Source: Colletes latitarsis
Lineage: Eukaryota; Arthropoda; Insecta; Hymenoptera; Colletidae
DNA: 64,000 nt
NCBI RefSeq assembly: GCF_051014445.1
Contig: NW_027488367.1
Coordinates: 28,319,501 to 28,383,500 of the forward strand
Direction of reading: 5' to 3'
Every line of letters starts with the position of its first letter. Position 1 is the stretch's first letter. Positions 45,520 to 59,199 of this stretch are shown piece by piece. The notes under the pieces were generated by a model. It worked only from the letters and a program-made list of their open reading frames with translations. It was not told the DNA's origin and did not search any database. The translations under genes were made by a program, and so were the position numbers.

Positions 45520-48500
45520 CGGATCCTTGGTTTTTCCTGGTTTGGATCACGTAGTAATGTGGTACCACACTCAAACAGTCAATTAAACCAGGTTTCGATC
45601 AATATTTTTGAGGATAACGCATGTTAGGTCTAGGTTAGCCCTGGGATTTTCACTCATCAGACTCATACTTTCGCATTCTTCACATACTTGTTGAACAGAT
45701 CCTGGGTTTTTTATGGTTTGGTTCACGTAGTAATGTGGTACCACACTGAAACAGTACACTAATCCTGGTTTGGATCAATATTTTAGAGGATGCCGCATGT
45801 TAGGTCTGGGATAGGTCTCGGATTTGCCCTCATCAGACTCATACTTTCGCATTCTTCACATACTTGTTGAACGGATCCTGGGTTTTTTCTGGTTTGGATC
45901 ACGTAGTAATGTGGGACCACACTGAAACAATCAATTAAACCTGGTCATGATAAATATTTTAGATGATAACGTATTTTAGGTCTGGGTTAGGTCTGGGATT
46001 TGCCCTCATCAGACTCATACTTTCGCACACTTCACATACTCGTTGAACAGATCCTGGGTTATTTTCTGGTTTGGATCTCATAGTAATGTGGTACCACACT
46101 GAAACAGACGATTAAACCAGGTTTCGATCAGTATGTTTGAGGATAACGCATGTTAGGTCTAGGTTAGGCCTGGGGTTTTCACTCATCAGACTCATACTTT
46201 CGCATTCTTCACATACTTGTTGAACGGATCCTGGGTTTTTACTGGTTTGGATCACGTAGTAATGAAGTGCAACACTGAAACAGTCAATTAAACCGGGTTT
46301 CCATCAATATTTTAGAGGACAACGCATGTTAGGTCTAGGTTAGGCCAGAGATTTGCCCACATCAGGGTCATACTTTCGCAGTTTTAACATACATGTTGAC
46401 CTGATCGAGGGTTTTTTCTGCTTTGGATCACGCAGTAAAGTGGTACCACACTGAAACAGTCCATTAAACCTGGTTTGGATCAATATTTTAGAGGATAACG
46501 CATGTTACGTCTAGGTTAGCCCTGGGATTTTCATTCATCAGACTCATACTTTCGCATTCTTCACATACTTGTTGAACGGATCCTGGGTTTTTACTGGTTT
46601 GGATCACGTAGTAATGTGGTACCACACTGAAACATTCAATTAAACCTGGTCTTGATAAATATTTTAGAGGATAACGCATGTTAGGTCTGGGATAGGTCTG
46701 GGATTTGCCCTCATCAGAATCGCACTTTCGCACACTTCACATACTCGTTGAACAGATCCTGAGTTATTTTCTGGTTTGGATCACATAGTAATGTGGTACC
46801 ACACTGAAACAGTCGATTAAACCAGGTTTCGATCAATGTTTTTGAGGATAACGCATGTTAGGTCTAGGTTAGGCCTGGGGTTTTCACTCATCAGACTCAT
46901 ACTTTCGCATTCTTCACATACTTGTTGAACAGATACAGGGTTTTTTCTGGTTTGGTTCACGTAGTAATGTGGTACCACACTGAAACATTCAATTAAACCT
47001 GGTCTTGATAAATATATTAGAGGATAACGCATGTTAGGTCTGGGATAGGTCTGGGATTCGCCCTCATCAGGCTCATACTTTCGCATATTTCTCATACTTG
47101 ATGGCTAGATCCTGGGTTTTTTCCGGTTTGGGTCACGTAGTAGTGTGGTACCACACTGAAACAGTCGATTAAACCTGGTTTCGAACAATATTTTTTAAAA
47201 TAACGCATGCTAGGTCTAGGTTAGGCCGGGGATTTTCACTCATCAGACTCATACTTTCGCATTCTTCACATACTTGTTGAACGGATCCTGGGTTTTTACT
47301 GGTTTGGATCACGTAGTAATGTGGTACCACACTGAAACATTCAATTAAACCTGGTCTTGATAAATATTTTAGAGGATAACGCATGTTAGGTCTGGGATAG
47401 GTCTGGGATTTGCCCTCATCAGAATCATACTTTCGCACACTTCACATACTCGTTGAACAGATCCTGAGTTATTTTCTGGTTTGGATCACATAGTAATGTG
47501 GTACCACACTGAAACAGTCGATTAAACCAGGTTTCGATCAATGTTTTTGAGGATAACGCATGTTAGGTCTAGGTTAGGCCTGGGGTTTTCACTCATCAGA
47601 CTCATACTTTCGCATTCTTCACATACTTGTTGAACGGATCCTCGGTTTTTCCTGGTTTGGATCACGTAGTAATGTGGTACCACACTGAAACAGTCAATTA
47701 AACCAGGTTTCGATCAATATTTTTGAGGATAACGCATGTTAGGTCTAGGTTAGCCCTGGGATTTTCACTCATCAGACTCATACTTTCGCATTCTTCACAT
47801 ACTTGTTGAACACATCCTGGGTTTTTTATGGTTTGGTTCACGTAGTAATGTGGTACCACACTGAAACAGTACACTAATCCTGGTTTGGATCAATATTTTA
47901 GAGGATAACGCATGTTAGGTCTGGGATAGGTCTCGGATTTGCCCTCATCAGACTCATACTTTCGCATTCTTCACATACTTGTTGAACGGATCCTGGGTTT
48001 TTTCTGGTTTGGATCACGTAGTAATGTGGGACCACACTGAAACAATCAATTAAACCTAGTCATGATAAATATTTTAGATGATAACGCATTTTAGGTCTGG
48101 GTTAGGTCTGGGATTTGCCCTCATCAGACTCATACTTTCGCACACTTCACATACTCGTTGAACAGATCCTGGGTTATTTTCTGGTTTGGATCTCATAGTA
48201 ATGTGGTACCACACTGAAACAGACGATTAAACCAGGTTTCGATCAGTATGTTTGAGGATAACGCATGTTAGGTCTAGGTTAGGCCGGGGTTTTTCACTCA
48301 TCACACTGATACTTTCGCATTCTTCACATACTTGTTGAACGGATCCTGGGTTTTTACTGGTTTGGATCACGTAGTAATGAAGTGCAACACTGAAACAGTC
48401 AATTAAACCGGGTTTCCATCAATATTTTAGAGGACAACGCATGTTAGGTCTAGGTTAGGCCTGAGATTTGCCCACATCAGGGTCATACTTTCGCAGTTTT

Positions 48501-49040
48501 AACATACATGTTGACCTGATCGAGGGTTTTTTCTGCTTTGGATCACGCAGTAAAGTGGTACCACACTGAAACAGTCCATTAAACCTGGTTTGGATCAATA
48601 TTTTAGAGGATAACGCATGTTACGTCTAGGTTAGCCCTGGGATTTTCATTCGTCAGATTCATACTTTCGCATTCTTCACATACTTGTTGAACGGATCCTG
48701 GGTTTTTACTGGTTTGGATCACGTAGTAATGTGGTACCACACTGAAACATTCAATTAAACCTGGTCTTGATAAATATTTTAGAGGATAACGCATGTTAGG
48801 TCTGGGATAGGTCTGGGATTTGCCCTCATCAGAATCATACTTTCGCACACTTCACATACTCGTTGAACAGATCCTGAGTTATTTTCTGGTTTGGATCACA
48901 TAGTAATGTGGTACCACACTGAAACTGTCGATTAAACCAGGTTTCGATCAATGTTTTTGAGGATAACGCATGTTAGGTCTAGGTTAGGCCTGGGGTTTTC
49001 ACTCATCAGACTCATACGTTCGCATTCTTCACATACTTGT
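45520..49040 (+). repeat. Tandem duplication of a 12-monomer block (2115-bp shift)
   Basis: Rare variants recur at a shift of 2115 bp: CAGTACACTAATCC at 45752 and 47867, and the TTTTTCCTGG monomer at about 45.53 and 47.64 kb. The shift is 12 monomers plus about 3 bp. Correspondence ends near 49.04 kb, so the second unit is incomplete. Related blocks recur near 52.8-53.9 kb. Confidence 0.7.
45976..45997 (+). repeat. Perfect TTAGGTCTGGG dimer in a satellite monomer (right array)
   Basis: Two exact head-to-tail TTAGGTCTGGG units, showing that the undegraded dimer also exists in the right-hand array. Confidence 0.85.
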
Positions 49041-52000
49041 TGAACGGATCCTTGGTTTTTCCTGGTTTGGATCACGTAGTAATGTGGTACCACACTGAAA
49101 CATTCAATTAAACCTGGTCTTGATAAATATTTTAGAGGATAACGCATGTTAGGTCTGGGATAGGTCTGGGATTTGCCCTCATCAGAATCATACTTTCGCA
49201 CACTTCACATACTCGTTGAACAGATCCTGAGTTATTTTCTGGTTTGGATCACATAGTAATGTGGTACCACACTGAAACTGTCGATTAAACCAGGTTTCGA
49301 TCAATATTTTAGAGAACAACGCATGTTAGGTCTAGGTTAGGCCTGGGATTTGCCCTCATCAGGGTCATACTTTCGCAGTTTTAACATACATGTTGACCTG
49401 ATCGAGGGTTTTTTCTGCTTTGGATCACGTAGTAAAGTGGTACCACACTGAAACAGTCCATTTAGCCTGGTTTGGATCAATATTTAAGAGGATAACGCAT
49501 GTTAGGTCTAGGTTAGCCGTGGGATTTTCACTCATCAGACTCATACTTTCGCATTCTTCACATACTTGTTGAACAGATCCTGGGTTTTTTATGGTTTGGT
49601 TCACGTAGTAATGTGGTACCACACTGAAACATTCAATTAAACCTGGTCTTGATAAATATTTTAGGGGATAACGCATGTTAGGTTTGGGTTAGGTCTAGGA
49701 TTTGCCCTCATCAGACTCATACTTTCGCATATTTCTCATACTTCATGGCTAGATCCTGGGCTGTTTCTGGATTGTATCACGTAGTAATGTGGTACCACGC
49801 TGAAACAGTCAATTAAACCTGGTTTCGTTCAATATTTTAGAGGATAAGGCAAGTTAGGTCTGGGATAGGTCTGGGATTTGCTCTCATCAGGCTCATACTT
49901 TCGCGTTTTTCACATACTTGTTGAACAGATCCTGGGTTTTTTCCGGTTTGGGTCACGTAGTAATGTGGGACCACACTGAAACAGTCAATTAAACCAGGTT
50001 TCGATCAATATTTTTGAGGATAACGCATGTTAGGTCTAGGTTAGGCCTGGGATGTGCCCTCATCAGGGTCATACTTTCGCAGTTTTATTTATACATGATG
50101 ACGTGATCGAGGGTTTTTTCTGCTTTGGATCACGTAGTAAAGTGGTACCACACTGAAACAGTACACTAATCCTGGTTTGGATCAATATTTTAGAGGATAA
50201 CGCATGTTAGGTCTGGGATAGGTCTCGGATTTGCCCTCATCAGACTCATACTTTCGCATTCTTCACATACTTGTTGAACGGATCCTGGGTTTTTTCTGGT
50301 TTGGATCACGTAGTAATGTGGGACCACACTGAAACAATCAATTAAACCTGGTCATGATAAATATTTTAGAGGATAACGCATGTTAGGTCTGGGTTAGGTC
50401 TAGGATTTGCCCTCGTCAGGCTCATACTTTCGCATATTTCTCATACTTCATGGCTAGATCCTGGGCTATTTCTGGATTGGATCACGTAGTTATGTGGGAC
50501 CACACTGAAACAGTCAATTAAACCTGGTTTCGATCAATATTTTAGAGAATAATTCATGTTAGGTCTAGGTTAGGTCTGGGATTTGCTCTCATCAGGCTCA
50601 TTCCTTCGCATATCTCTCATACTTGATGGCTAGATCCTGGGCTTTTTCTGGATTGCATCACGTAGTAATGAAGTGCAACACTGAAACAGTCAATTAAACC
50701 TGGTTTCCATCTATATCTTAGAGGACAACGCAAGTTAGGTCTGGGATAGGTCTGGGATTTGCTCTCATCAGGCTCATACTTTCGCATATCTCTCATACTT
50801 CATGGCTGGATCCTGGGCTATTTCTGGATTGGATCACGTAGTAATGTGGTACCACACTGAAGCAGTCAATTAAACCTGGTTTTGATCAATATTTTAGAGA
50901 ACAATTCATGTTAGGTCTAGGTTAGGTCTGGGATTTGCTCTCATCAGGCTCATTCTTTCGCATATTTCTCATACTTGATGGCTAGATCCTGGGCTTTTTC
51001 TGGATTGCATCACGTAGTAATGTGGTACCACACTGAAACAGTCGATTAAACCAGGTTTCGATCAATACTTTTGAGGATAACAAATGTTAGGTCTAGGTTA
51101 GTCCTGGGATTTTCTCTCATCAGACTCATACTTTCGCATTCTTCACATACTCGTTGAACGGATCCTGGGTTCTTTCTGGTTTGGATCACGTAGTAATGTG
51201 GGACCACACTGAAACAATCAATTAAACCTGGTCATGATAAATATTTTAGAGGATAACGCATGTTAGGTCTGGGTTAGGTCTAGGATTTGCCCTCGTCAGG
51301 CTCATACTTTCGCATATTTCTCATACTTCATGGCTAGATCCTGGGCTATTTCTGGATTGGATCACATAGTAATGTGGGACCACACTGAAACAGTCAATTA
51401 AACCTGGTTTCGATCAATATTTTAGAGAATAATTCATGTTAGGTCTAGGTTAGGTCTGGGATTTGCTCTCATCAGGCTCATTCCTTCGCATATCTCTCAT
51501 ACTTGATGGCTAGATCCTGGGCTTTTTCTGGATTGCATCACGTAGTAATGAAGTGCAACACTGAAACAGTCAATTAAACCTGGTTTCCATCAATATCTTA
51601 GAGGACAACGCAAGTTAGGTCTGGGATAGGTCTGGGATTTGCTCTCATCAGGCTCATACTTTCGCATATCTCTCATACTTCATGGCTGGATCCTGGGCTA
51701 TTTCTGCTTTGGATCACGTAGTAATGTGGTACCACACTGAAGCAGTCAATTAAACCTGGTTTTGATCAATATTTTAGAGAACAATTCATGTTAGGTCTAG
51801 GTTAGGTCTGGGATTTGCTCTCATCAGGCTCATTCTTTCGCATATTTCTCATACTTGATGGCTAGATCCTGGGCTTTTTCTGGATTGCATCACGTAGTAA
51901 TGAAGTACAACACTGAAACAGTCTATTAAACCTGGTTTCCATCAATATTTTAGAGGACAACGCATGTTAGGTCTATGTTAGCCCTGGGATTTTCACTCAT

Positions 52001-55000
52001 CAGACTCATACTTTCGCATTCTTCACATACTTGTTGAACAGATCCTGGGTTTTTTATGGTTTGGTTCACGTAGTAATGTGGTACCACACTGAAACATTCA
52101 ATTAAACCTGGTCTTGATAAATATTTCAGAGGATAACGCATGTTAGGTCTAGGTTAGCCCTGGGATTTTCACTCATCAGACTCATACTTTCGCATTCTTC
52201 ACATACTTGTTGAACGGATCCTGGGTTTTTTCTGGTTTGGATCACGTAGTAATGTGGGACCACACTGAAACAATCAATTAAACCTGGTCTTGATTAATAT
52301 TTTAGAGGATAACGAATGTTAGGTCTGGGATAGGTCTGGGATTTGCTCTCATCAGACTCATACTTTCGCACACTACACACACTCGTTGAACAGATCCTGG
52401 GTTATTTTCTGGTTTGGATCTCATAGTAATGTGGTACCACACTGAAACAGACGATTAAACCAGGTTTCGATCAATATGTTTGAGGATAACGCATGTTAGG
52501 TCTAGGTTTGGCCGGGGTTTTTCACTCATCACACTGATACTTTCGCATTCTTCACATACTTGTTGAACGGATCCTGGGTTTTTACTGGTTTGGATCACGT
52601 AGTAATGAAGTGCAACACTGAAACAGTCAATTAAACCTGGTTTCCATCAATATTTTAGAGGACAACGCATGTTAGGTCTAGGTTAGGCCTGAGATTTGCC
52701 CACATCAGGGTCATACTTTCGCAGTTTTAACATACATGTTGACCTGATCGAGGGTTTTTTCTGCTTTGGATCACGCAGTAAAGTGGTACCACACTGAAAC
52801 AGTCCATTAAACCTGGTTTGGATCAATATTTTAGAGGATAACGCATGTTAGGTCTAGGTTAGCCCTGGGATTTTCATTCATCAGACTCATACTTTCGCAT
52901 TCTTCACATACTTGTTGAACAGATACAGGGTTTTTTCTGGTTTGGTTCACGTAGTAATGTGGTACCACACTGAAACATTCAATAAAACCTGGTCTTGATA
53001 AATATATTAGAGGATAACGCATGTTAGGTCTGGGATAGGTCTGGGATTCGCCCTCATCGGGCTCATACTTTCGCATATTTCTCATACTTGATGGCTAGAT
53101 CCTGGGTTCTTTCCGGTTTGGGTCACGTAGTAGTTTGGTACCACACTGAAACAGTCGATTAAACCTGGTTTCGAACAATATTTTTTAGGATAACGCATGT
53201 TAGGTCTAGGTTAGGCCGGGGATTTTCACTCATCAGACTCATACTTTCGCATTCTTCACATACTTGTTGAACGGATCCTGGGTTTTTACTGGTTTGGATC
53301 ACGTAGTAATGTGGTACCACACTGAAACATTCAATTAAACCTGGTCTTGATAAATATTTTAGAGGATGACGCATGTTAGGTCTGGGATAGTTCTGGGGTT
53401 TGCCCTCATCAGAATCATACTTTCGCACACTTCACATACTCGTTGAACAGATCCTGAGTTATTTTCTGGTTTGGATCACATAGTAATGTGGTACCACACT
53501 GAAACAGTCGATTAAACCAGGTTTCGATCAATGTTTTTGAGGATAACGCATGTTAGGTCTAGGTTAGGCCTGGGGTTTTCACTCATCAGACTCATACTTT
53601 CGCATTCTTCACATACTTGTTGAACAGATACAGGGCTTTTTCTGGTTTGGTTCACGTAGTAATGTGGTACCACACTGAAACATTCAATTAAACCTGGTCT
53701 TGATAAATATATTAGAGGATAACGCATGTTAGGTCTGGGATAGGTCTGGGATTCGCCCTCATCAGGCTCATACTTTCGCATATTTCTCATACTTGATGGC
53801 TAGATCCTGGGTTTTTTCCGGTTTGGGTCACGTAGTAGTGTGGTACCACACTGAAACAGTCGATTAAACCTGGTTTCGAACAATATTTTTTAAAATAACG
53901 CATGCTAGGTCTAGGTTAGGCCGGGGATTTTCACTCATCAGACTCATACTTTCGCATTCTTCACATACTTGTTGAACTGATCCTGGGTTTTTTCTGGTTT
54001 GGTTCACGTAGTAATGTGGTACCACACTGAAAGAGTCCATTAAACCTGGTTTCGCTCAATATTTTAGAGGACAACGCATGTTAGGTCTAGGTTAGGTCTG
54101 GGATTTGCTCTCATCAGGCTCATTCTTTCGCATATTTCTCATACTTGATGGCTAGATCCTGGGCTTTTTCTGGATTGCATCACGTAGTAATGAAGTACAA
54201 CACAGAAACAGTCAATTAAACCTGGTTTCCATCAATATTTTAGAGGACAACGCATGTTAGGTCTAGGCTAGGCCTGGGATTTGCCCGCATCAGGGTCATA
54301 CTTTCGCAGTTTTAACATGCATGTTGACCTGATCGAGGGTTTTTTCTGCTTTGGAGCACGTAGTAATGTGGTACCACACTGAAACAATCAATTAAACCTG
54401 GTCTTGATAAACATTTTAGAGGATAACGCATGTTAGGTCTAGGTTAGGCCGAGGATTTTCACTCATCAGACTCATACTTTCGCATTCTTCACATACTTGT
54501 TGAACGGATCCTGGGGTTTTTCTGCTTTGGATCACGTAGTAAAGTGGTATCACACTGAAGCTGTCCATTAAACCTGGTCTGGATCAATATTTTAGAGGAT
54601 AACGCATGTTAGGTTTGGGTTAGGTCTAGGATTTGCCCTCGTCAGGCTCATACTTTCGCATATTTCTCATACTTCATGGCTAGATCCTGGGCTGTTTCAG
54701 GATTGTATCACGTAGTAACGTGGTACCACGCTGAAACAGTCCATTAAACCTGGTTTCGATCAATATTTTAGAGGATAACGCAAGTTAGGTCTGGGATAGG
54801 TCTGGGATTCGCCATCATCAGGCTCATACTTACGCGTTTTTCACATACTTGTTGAACTGATCCTGGGTTTTTTCTGGTTTGGTTCACGTAGTAATGTGGT
54901 ACCACACTGAAACAGTCCATTAAACCTGGTTTCGCTCAATATTTTAGAGGACAACGCATGTTAGGTCTAGGCTAGGCCTGGGATTTGCCCACATCAGGGT

Positions 55001-58000
55001 CATACTTTCGCAGTTTTAACCTGCATGTTGACCTGATCGAGGGTTTTTTCTGCTTTGGAGCACGTAGTAATGTGGTACCACACTGAAACAATCAATTAAA
55101 CCTGGTCTTGATAAACATTTTAGAGGATAACGCATGTTAGGACTGGGTTAGGTCTAGGATTTGCCCCCATCAGGCTCATACTTTCGCGTCTTTCACATAC
55201 TTGTTGAACTGATCCTGGGTTTTTTCTGGTTTGGTTCACGTAGTAATGTGGTACCACACTGAAACAGTCGATTAAACCAGGTTTCGATCAATATTTTTGA
55301 GGATAACGCATGTTAGGTCTACGCTAGGCCTGGGATTTTCACTCATCAGGCTCATACTTTCGCATTCTTCACATACTTGTTGAACGGATCTTGGGTTTTT
55401 TCTGGTGTGGATCACGTAGTAATCTGGTACCACACTGAAACAATCAATTAAACCTGGTCTTGATAAGCATTTTAGAGGATAACGCATGTTAGGTCTGTGT
55501 TAGGTCTAGGATTTGCCCTCATCAGGCTCATACTTTCGCGTTTTTCACATACTTGTTGAACTGATCCTGGGTTGTTTCTGGTTTGGTTCACGTAGTAATG
55601 TGGTACCACACTGAAACAGTCCATTAAACCAGGTTTCGATCAATATTTTAGAGGACAATGCAAGTTAGGTCTGGGTTAGGTCTAGGATTTGCCCTCATCA
55701 GGCTCATACTTTCGCATATTTCTCATACTTCATGGCTAGATCCTGGGCTATTTCTGGATTGGATCACGTAGTAATGTGGTACCACACTGGAACAGTCAAT
55801 TAAACCTGGTTTCGATCAATATTTTAGAGGACAATGCAAGTTAGGTCTGGGTTAGGTCTGGGATTTGCCCACATCAGGGTCATACTTTCGCAATTTTCAC
55901 ATTCTTGTTGAACAGATCCTGGGTTTTTTCTGGTTTGGATCGCGCAGTAATGTGGTACCACACTGAGACAGCCCACTGAAGCTGGTGTCGATCAATATTT
56001 TAGAGGATAACGCAAGTTAGGTCTGGGATAGGTCTAGGATTTGCCCTCATCAGGCTCATACTTTCGCATTCTTCACATACTTGTTGAACGGATCCTGGGT
56101 TTTTTCTGGTTTGGATCACGTAGTAATCTGGTACCACACTGAAACAATCAATTAAACCTGGTCTTGATAAGCATTTTAGAGGATAACGCATGTTAGGTCT
56201 GGGTTAGGTCTAGGATTTGCCCTCATCAGGCTCATACTTTCGCATTTTTCACATTCTTGTTGAACAGATCCTGGGTTTTTTCTGGTATGGATCACGTAGT
56301 AATGTGGTACCACACTGAAACATTCAGTTAAACCTGGTCTTGATAAATATTTTTGAGGATTACGCATGTTAGGTCTGGGTTAGGTCTAGGATTTGCCCTC
56401 ATCAGGCTCATACTTTCGCATATTTCTCATACTTCATGGATAGATCCTGGGCTATTTTCTGGTTTGGAACACATAGTAATGTGGTACCACACTGAAACAG
56501 TCGATTAAACCAGGTTTCGATCAATATTTTTGAGGATAACGAATGTTATGTCTAGGTTAGGCCTGGGATTTTCACTCATCAGACTCATTCTTTCGCATTC
56601 TTCACATACTTGTTGAACGGATCCTGGGTTTTTCCTGGTTTGGATCACGTAGTAATGTGGGACCACACTGAAACAATCAATTAAACCTGTTCTTGATAAA
56701 TATTTTAGAGGATAACGCATGTTAGGTCTGGGTTAGGTCTAGGATTTGCTCTCGTCACGCTCATACTTTCGCATATTTCTCATACCTCATGGCTAGATCC
56801 TGGGCTATTTCTGGATTGGATCACGTAGTAACGTGGTACCACATTGAAACAGTCAATTAAACCTGGTTTCGATCAATATTTTAGAGGATAACGCAAGTTA
56901 GGTCTGGGATCGGTCTGGGATTTGCCCTCATCAGACTCATACTTTCGCATTCTTCTCATACTTGTTGAACGGATCCTGCGTTTTTTCTGGTTTGGATCAC
57001 GTAGTAATGTGGGACCACACTGAAACAGTCGATTAAACCTGGTTTCGATAAATATTTTTGAGGATAACGCATGTTAGGTCTGGGATAGGTCTGGGATTTG
57101 CCCTCATCAGGCTCATACTTTCGCAGTTTTAACATGCATGTTGACCTGATCGAGGGTTTTTTCTGCATTGGATCACGTAGTAAAGTGGTACCACACTAAA
57201 ACAGACAATTAAACCTGGTTTCGATCAACATTTTAGAGGATAACGAAAGCTATGTCTAGTTTAGGCCTGGGATTTGCCCACATCAGACTCATACTTTCGC
57301 ATACTTCACATACTTGTTGAACAGATCATGGGTTTTTTTTCTGGTTTGGATCACGTAGTAATGTGGTACCACACTGAAACAGTCAATTAAACCTGGTTTC
57401 GATCAATATTTTAGAGGATAACGCAAGTTAGGTCTGGGATAGGTCTGGGATTTGCCCTCATCAGGCTTTTACTTTCGCGTATTTCACATACTTGTTGAAC
57501 AGATCCTGGGTTTTTTCTGGTTTGGATCACGTAGTAATGTGGTACCACACTGAAACATTCAGTTAAACCTGGTTTCGATAAATATTTTTGAGGATAACGC
57601 ATGTTAGGTCTGGGATAGGTCTAGGATTTGCTCTCGTCACGCTCATACTTTCGCATATTTCTCATACCTCATGGCTAGATCCTGGGCTATTTCTGGATTG
57701 GATCACGTAGTAATGTGGTACCACACTGAAACTGTCCATTAAACCTGGTTTCGATCAATATTTTTGAGGATAACGCATGTTAGGTCTAGGTTAGGCCGAG
57801 GATTTTCACTCATCAGACTCATACTTTCACATCCTTCACATACTTGTTGAACGGATCCTGGGGTTTTACTGGTTTGGATCACGTAGTAATGTGGTACCAC
57901 ACTGAAACAGTCAATTAAACCTTGTTTCGATCAATATTTTAGAGGATAACGCAAGTTAGGTCTGGGATAGGTCTGGGATTTGCCCTCATCAGGCTCATTC

Positions 58001-59199
58001 TTTCGCATATTTCTCATACTTGATGGCTAGGTCCTGGGCTTTTTCTGGATTACATCACGTAGTATTGTGGTAGCACACTGAAACAGTCGATTAAACCAGG
58101 TTTCGATCAATATTGTTGAGGATAACGCATGTTAGGTCTAGGTTAGGCCTGGGATTTTCACTCATCAGACTCATTCTTTCGCATTCTTCACATACTTGTT
58201 GAACGGATCCTGGGTTTTTTGTGGTTTGGATCACGTAGTAATGTGGGACCACACTTGAACAATCAATTAAACCTGGTCTTGATAAATATTTTAGAGGATC
58301 ACGCATGTTAGGTCTGGGTTAGGCCAGGGATTTGCTTTCGTCAGACTCATACTTTCGCATATTTCTCATACCTCATGGCTAGATCCTGGGCTATTTATGG
58401 ATTGGATCACGTAGTAATGTGGTACCACACTGAAACAGTCAATTAAACCTGGTTTCGAACAATATTTTAGAGGATAACGCAAGTTAGGTCTGGGATCGGT
58501 CTGAGATTTGCCCTCATCAGGCTCATACTTTCGCGTTTTTCACATACTGGTTGAACAGATCCTGGGTTTTTTTCTAGTTTGGATCACGTGGTGGTGTGGT
58601 AGCACACTGAAACTGTCCATTAAACCTGGTTTCGATCAATATTTTTGAGGATAACGCATGTTAGGTCTAGGTTAGGCCGAGGATTTTCACTCATCAGACT
58701 CATACTTTCGCATTCTGCACATACTTGTTGAACGGATCCTGGGGTTTTACTGGTTTGGATCACGTAGTAATGTGGTACCACACTGAAACAGTCAATTAAA
58801 CCTGGTTTCGATCAATATTTTAGAGAATAATCCATGTTAGGTCTAGGTTAGGTCTGGGATTTGCTCTCATCAGGCTCATTCTTTCGCATATTTCTCATAC
58901 TTGATGGCTAGATCCTGGGGTTTCTGGATTGTATCACGTAGTAATGAAGTACAACACTGAAACAGTCAATTAAACCAAGTTTCCATCAATATTTTAGAGG
59001 ACAACGCATGTTAGGTCTAGGTTAGGCCTGGGATTTGCCCTCATCAGGGTCATACTTTCGCAGTTTTAACATACATGTTGACCTGATCGAGGGTTTTTTC
59101 TGCTTTGGATCGCGTAGTAAAGTGGTATCACACTGAAGCTGTCCATTAAACCTGGTTTGGATCAATATTTTAGAGGATAACGCATGTTAGGTTTGGGTT

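Noticed and set aside
46488..49676. Recurring minus-strand open frames of 62-92 codons (up to 111 at 43043-43378) throughout both satellite arrays, with very similar predicted peptides.
   Set aside because: They follow the satellite monomer, appear only where random variants avoid stops, and shift frame each monomer because 176 is not a multiple of three. No gene-like context.
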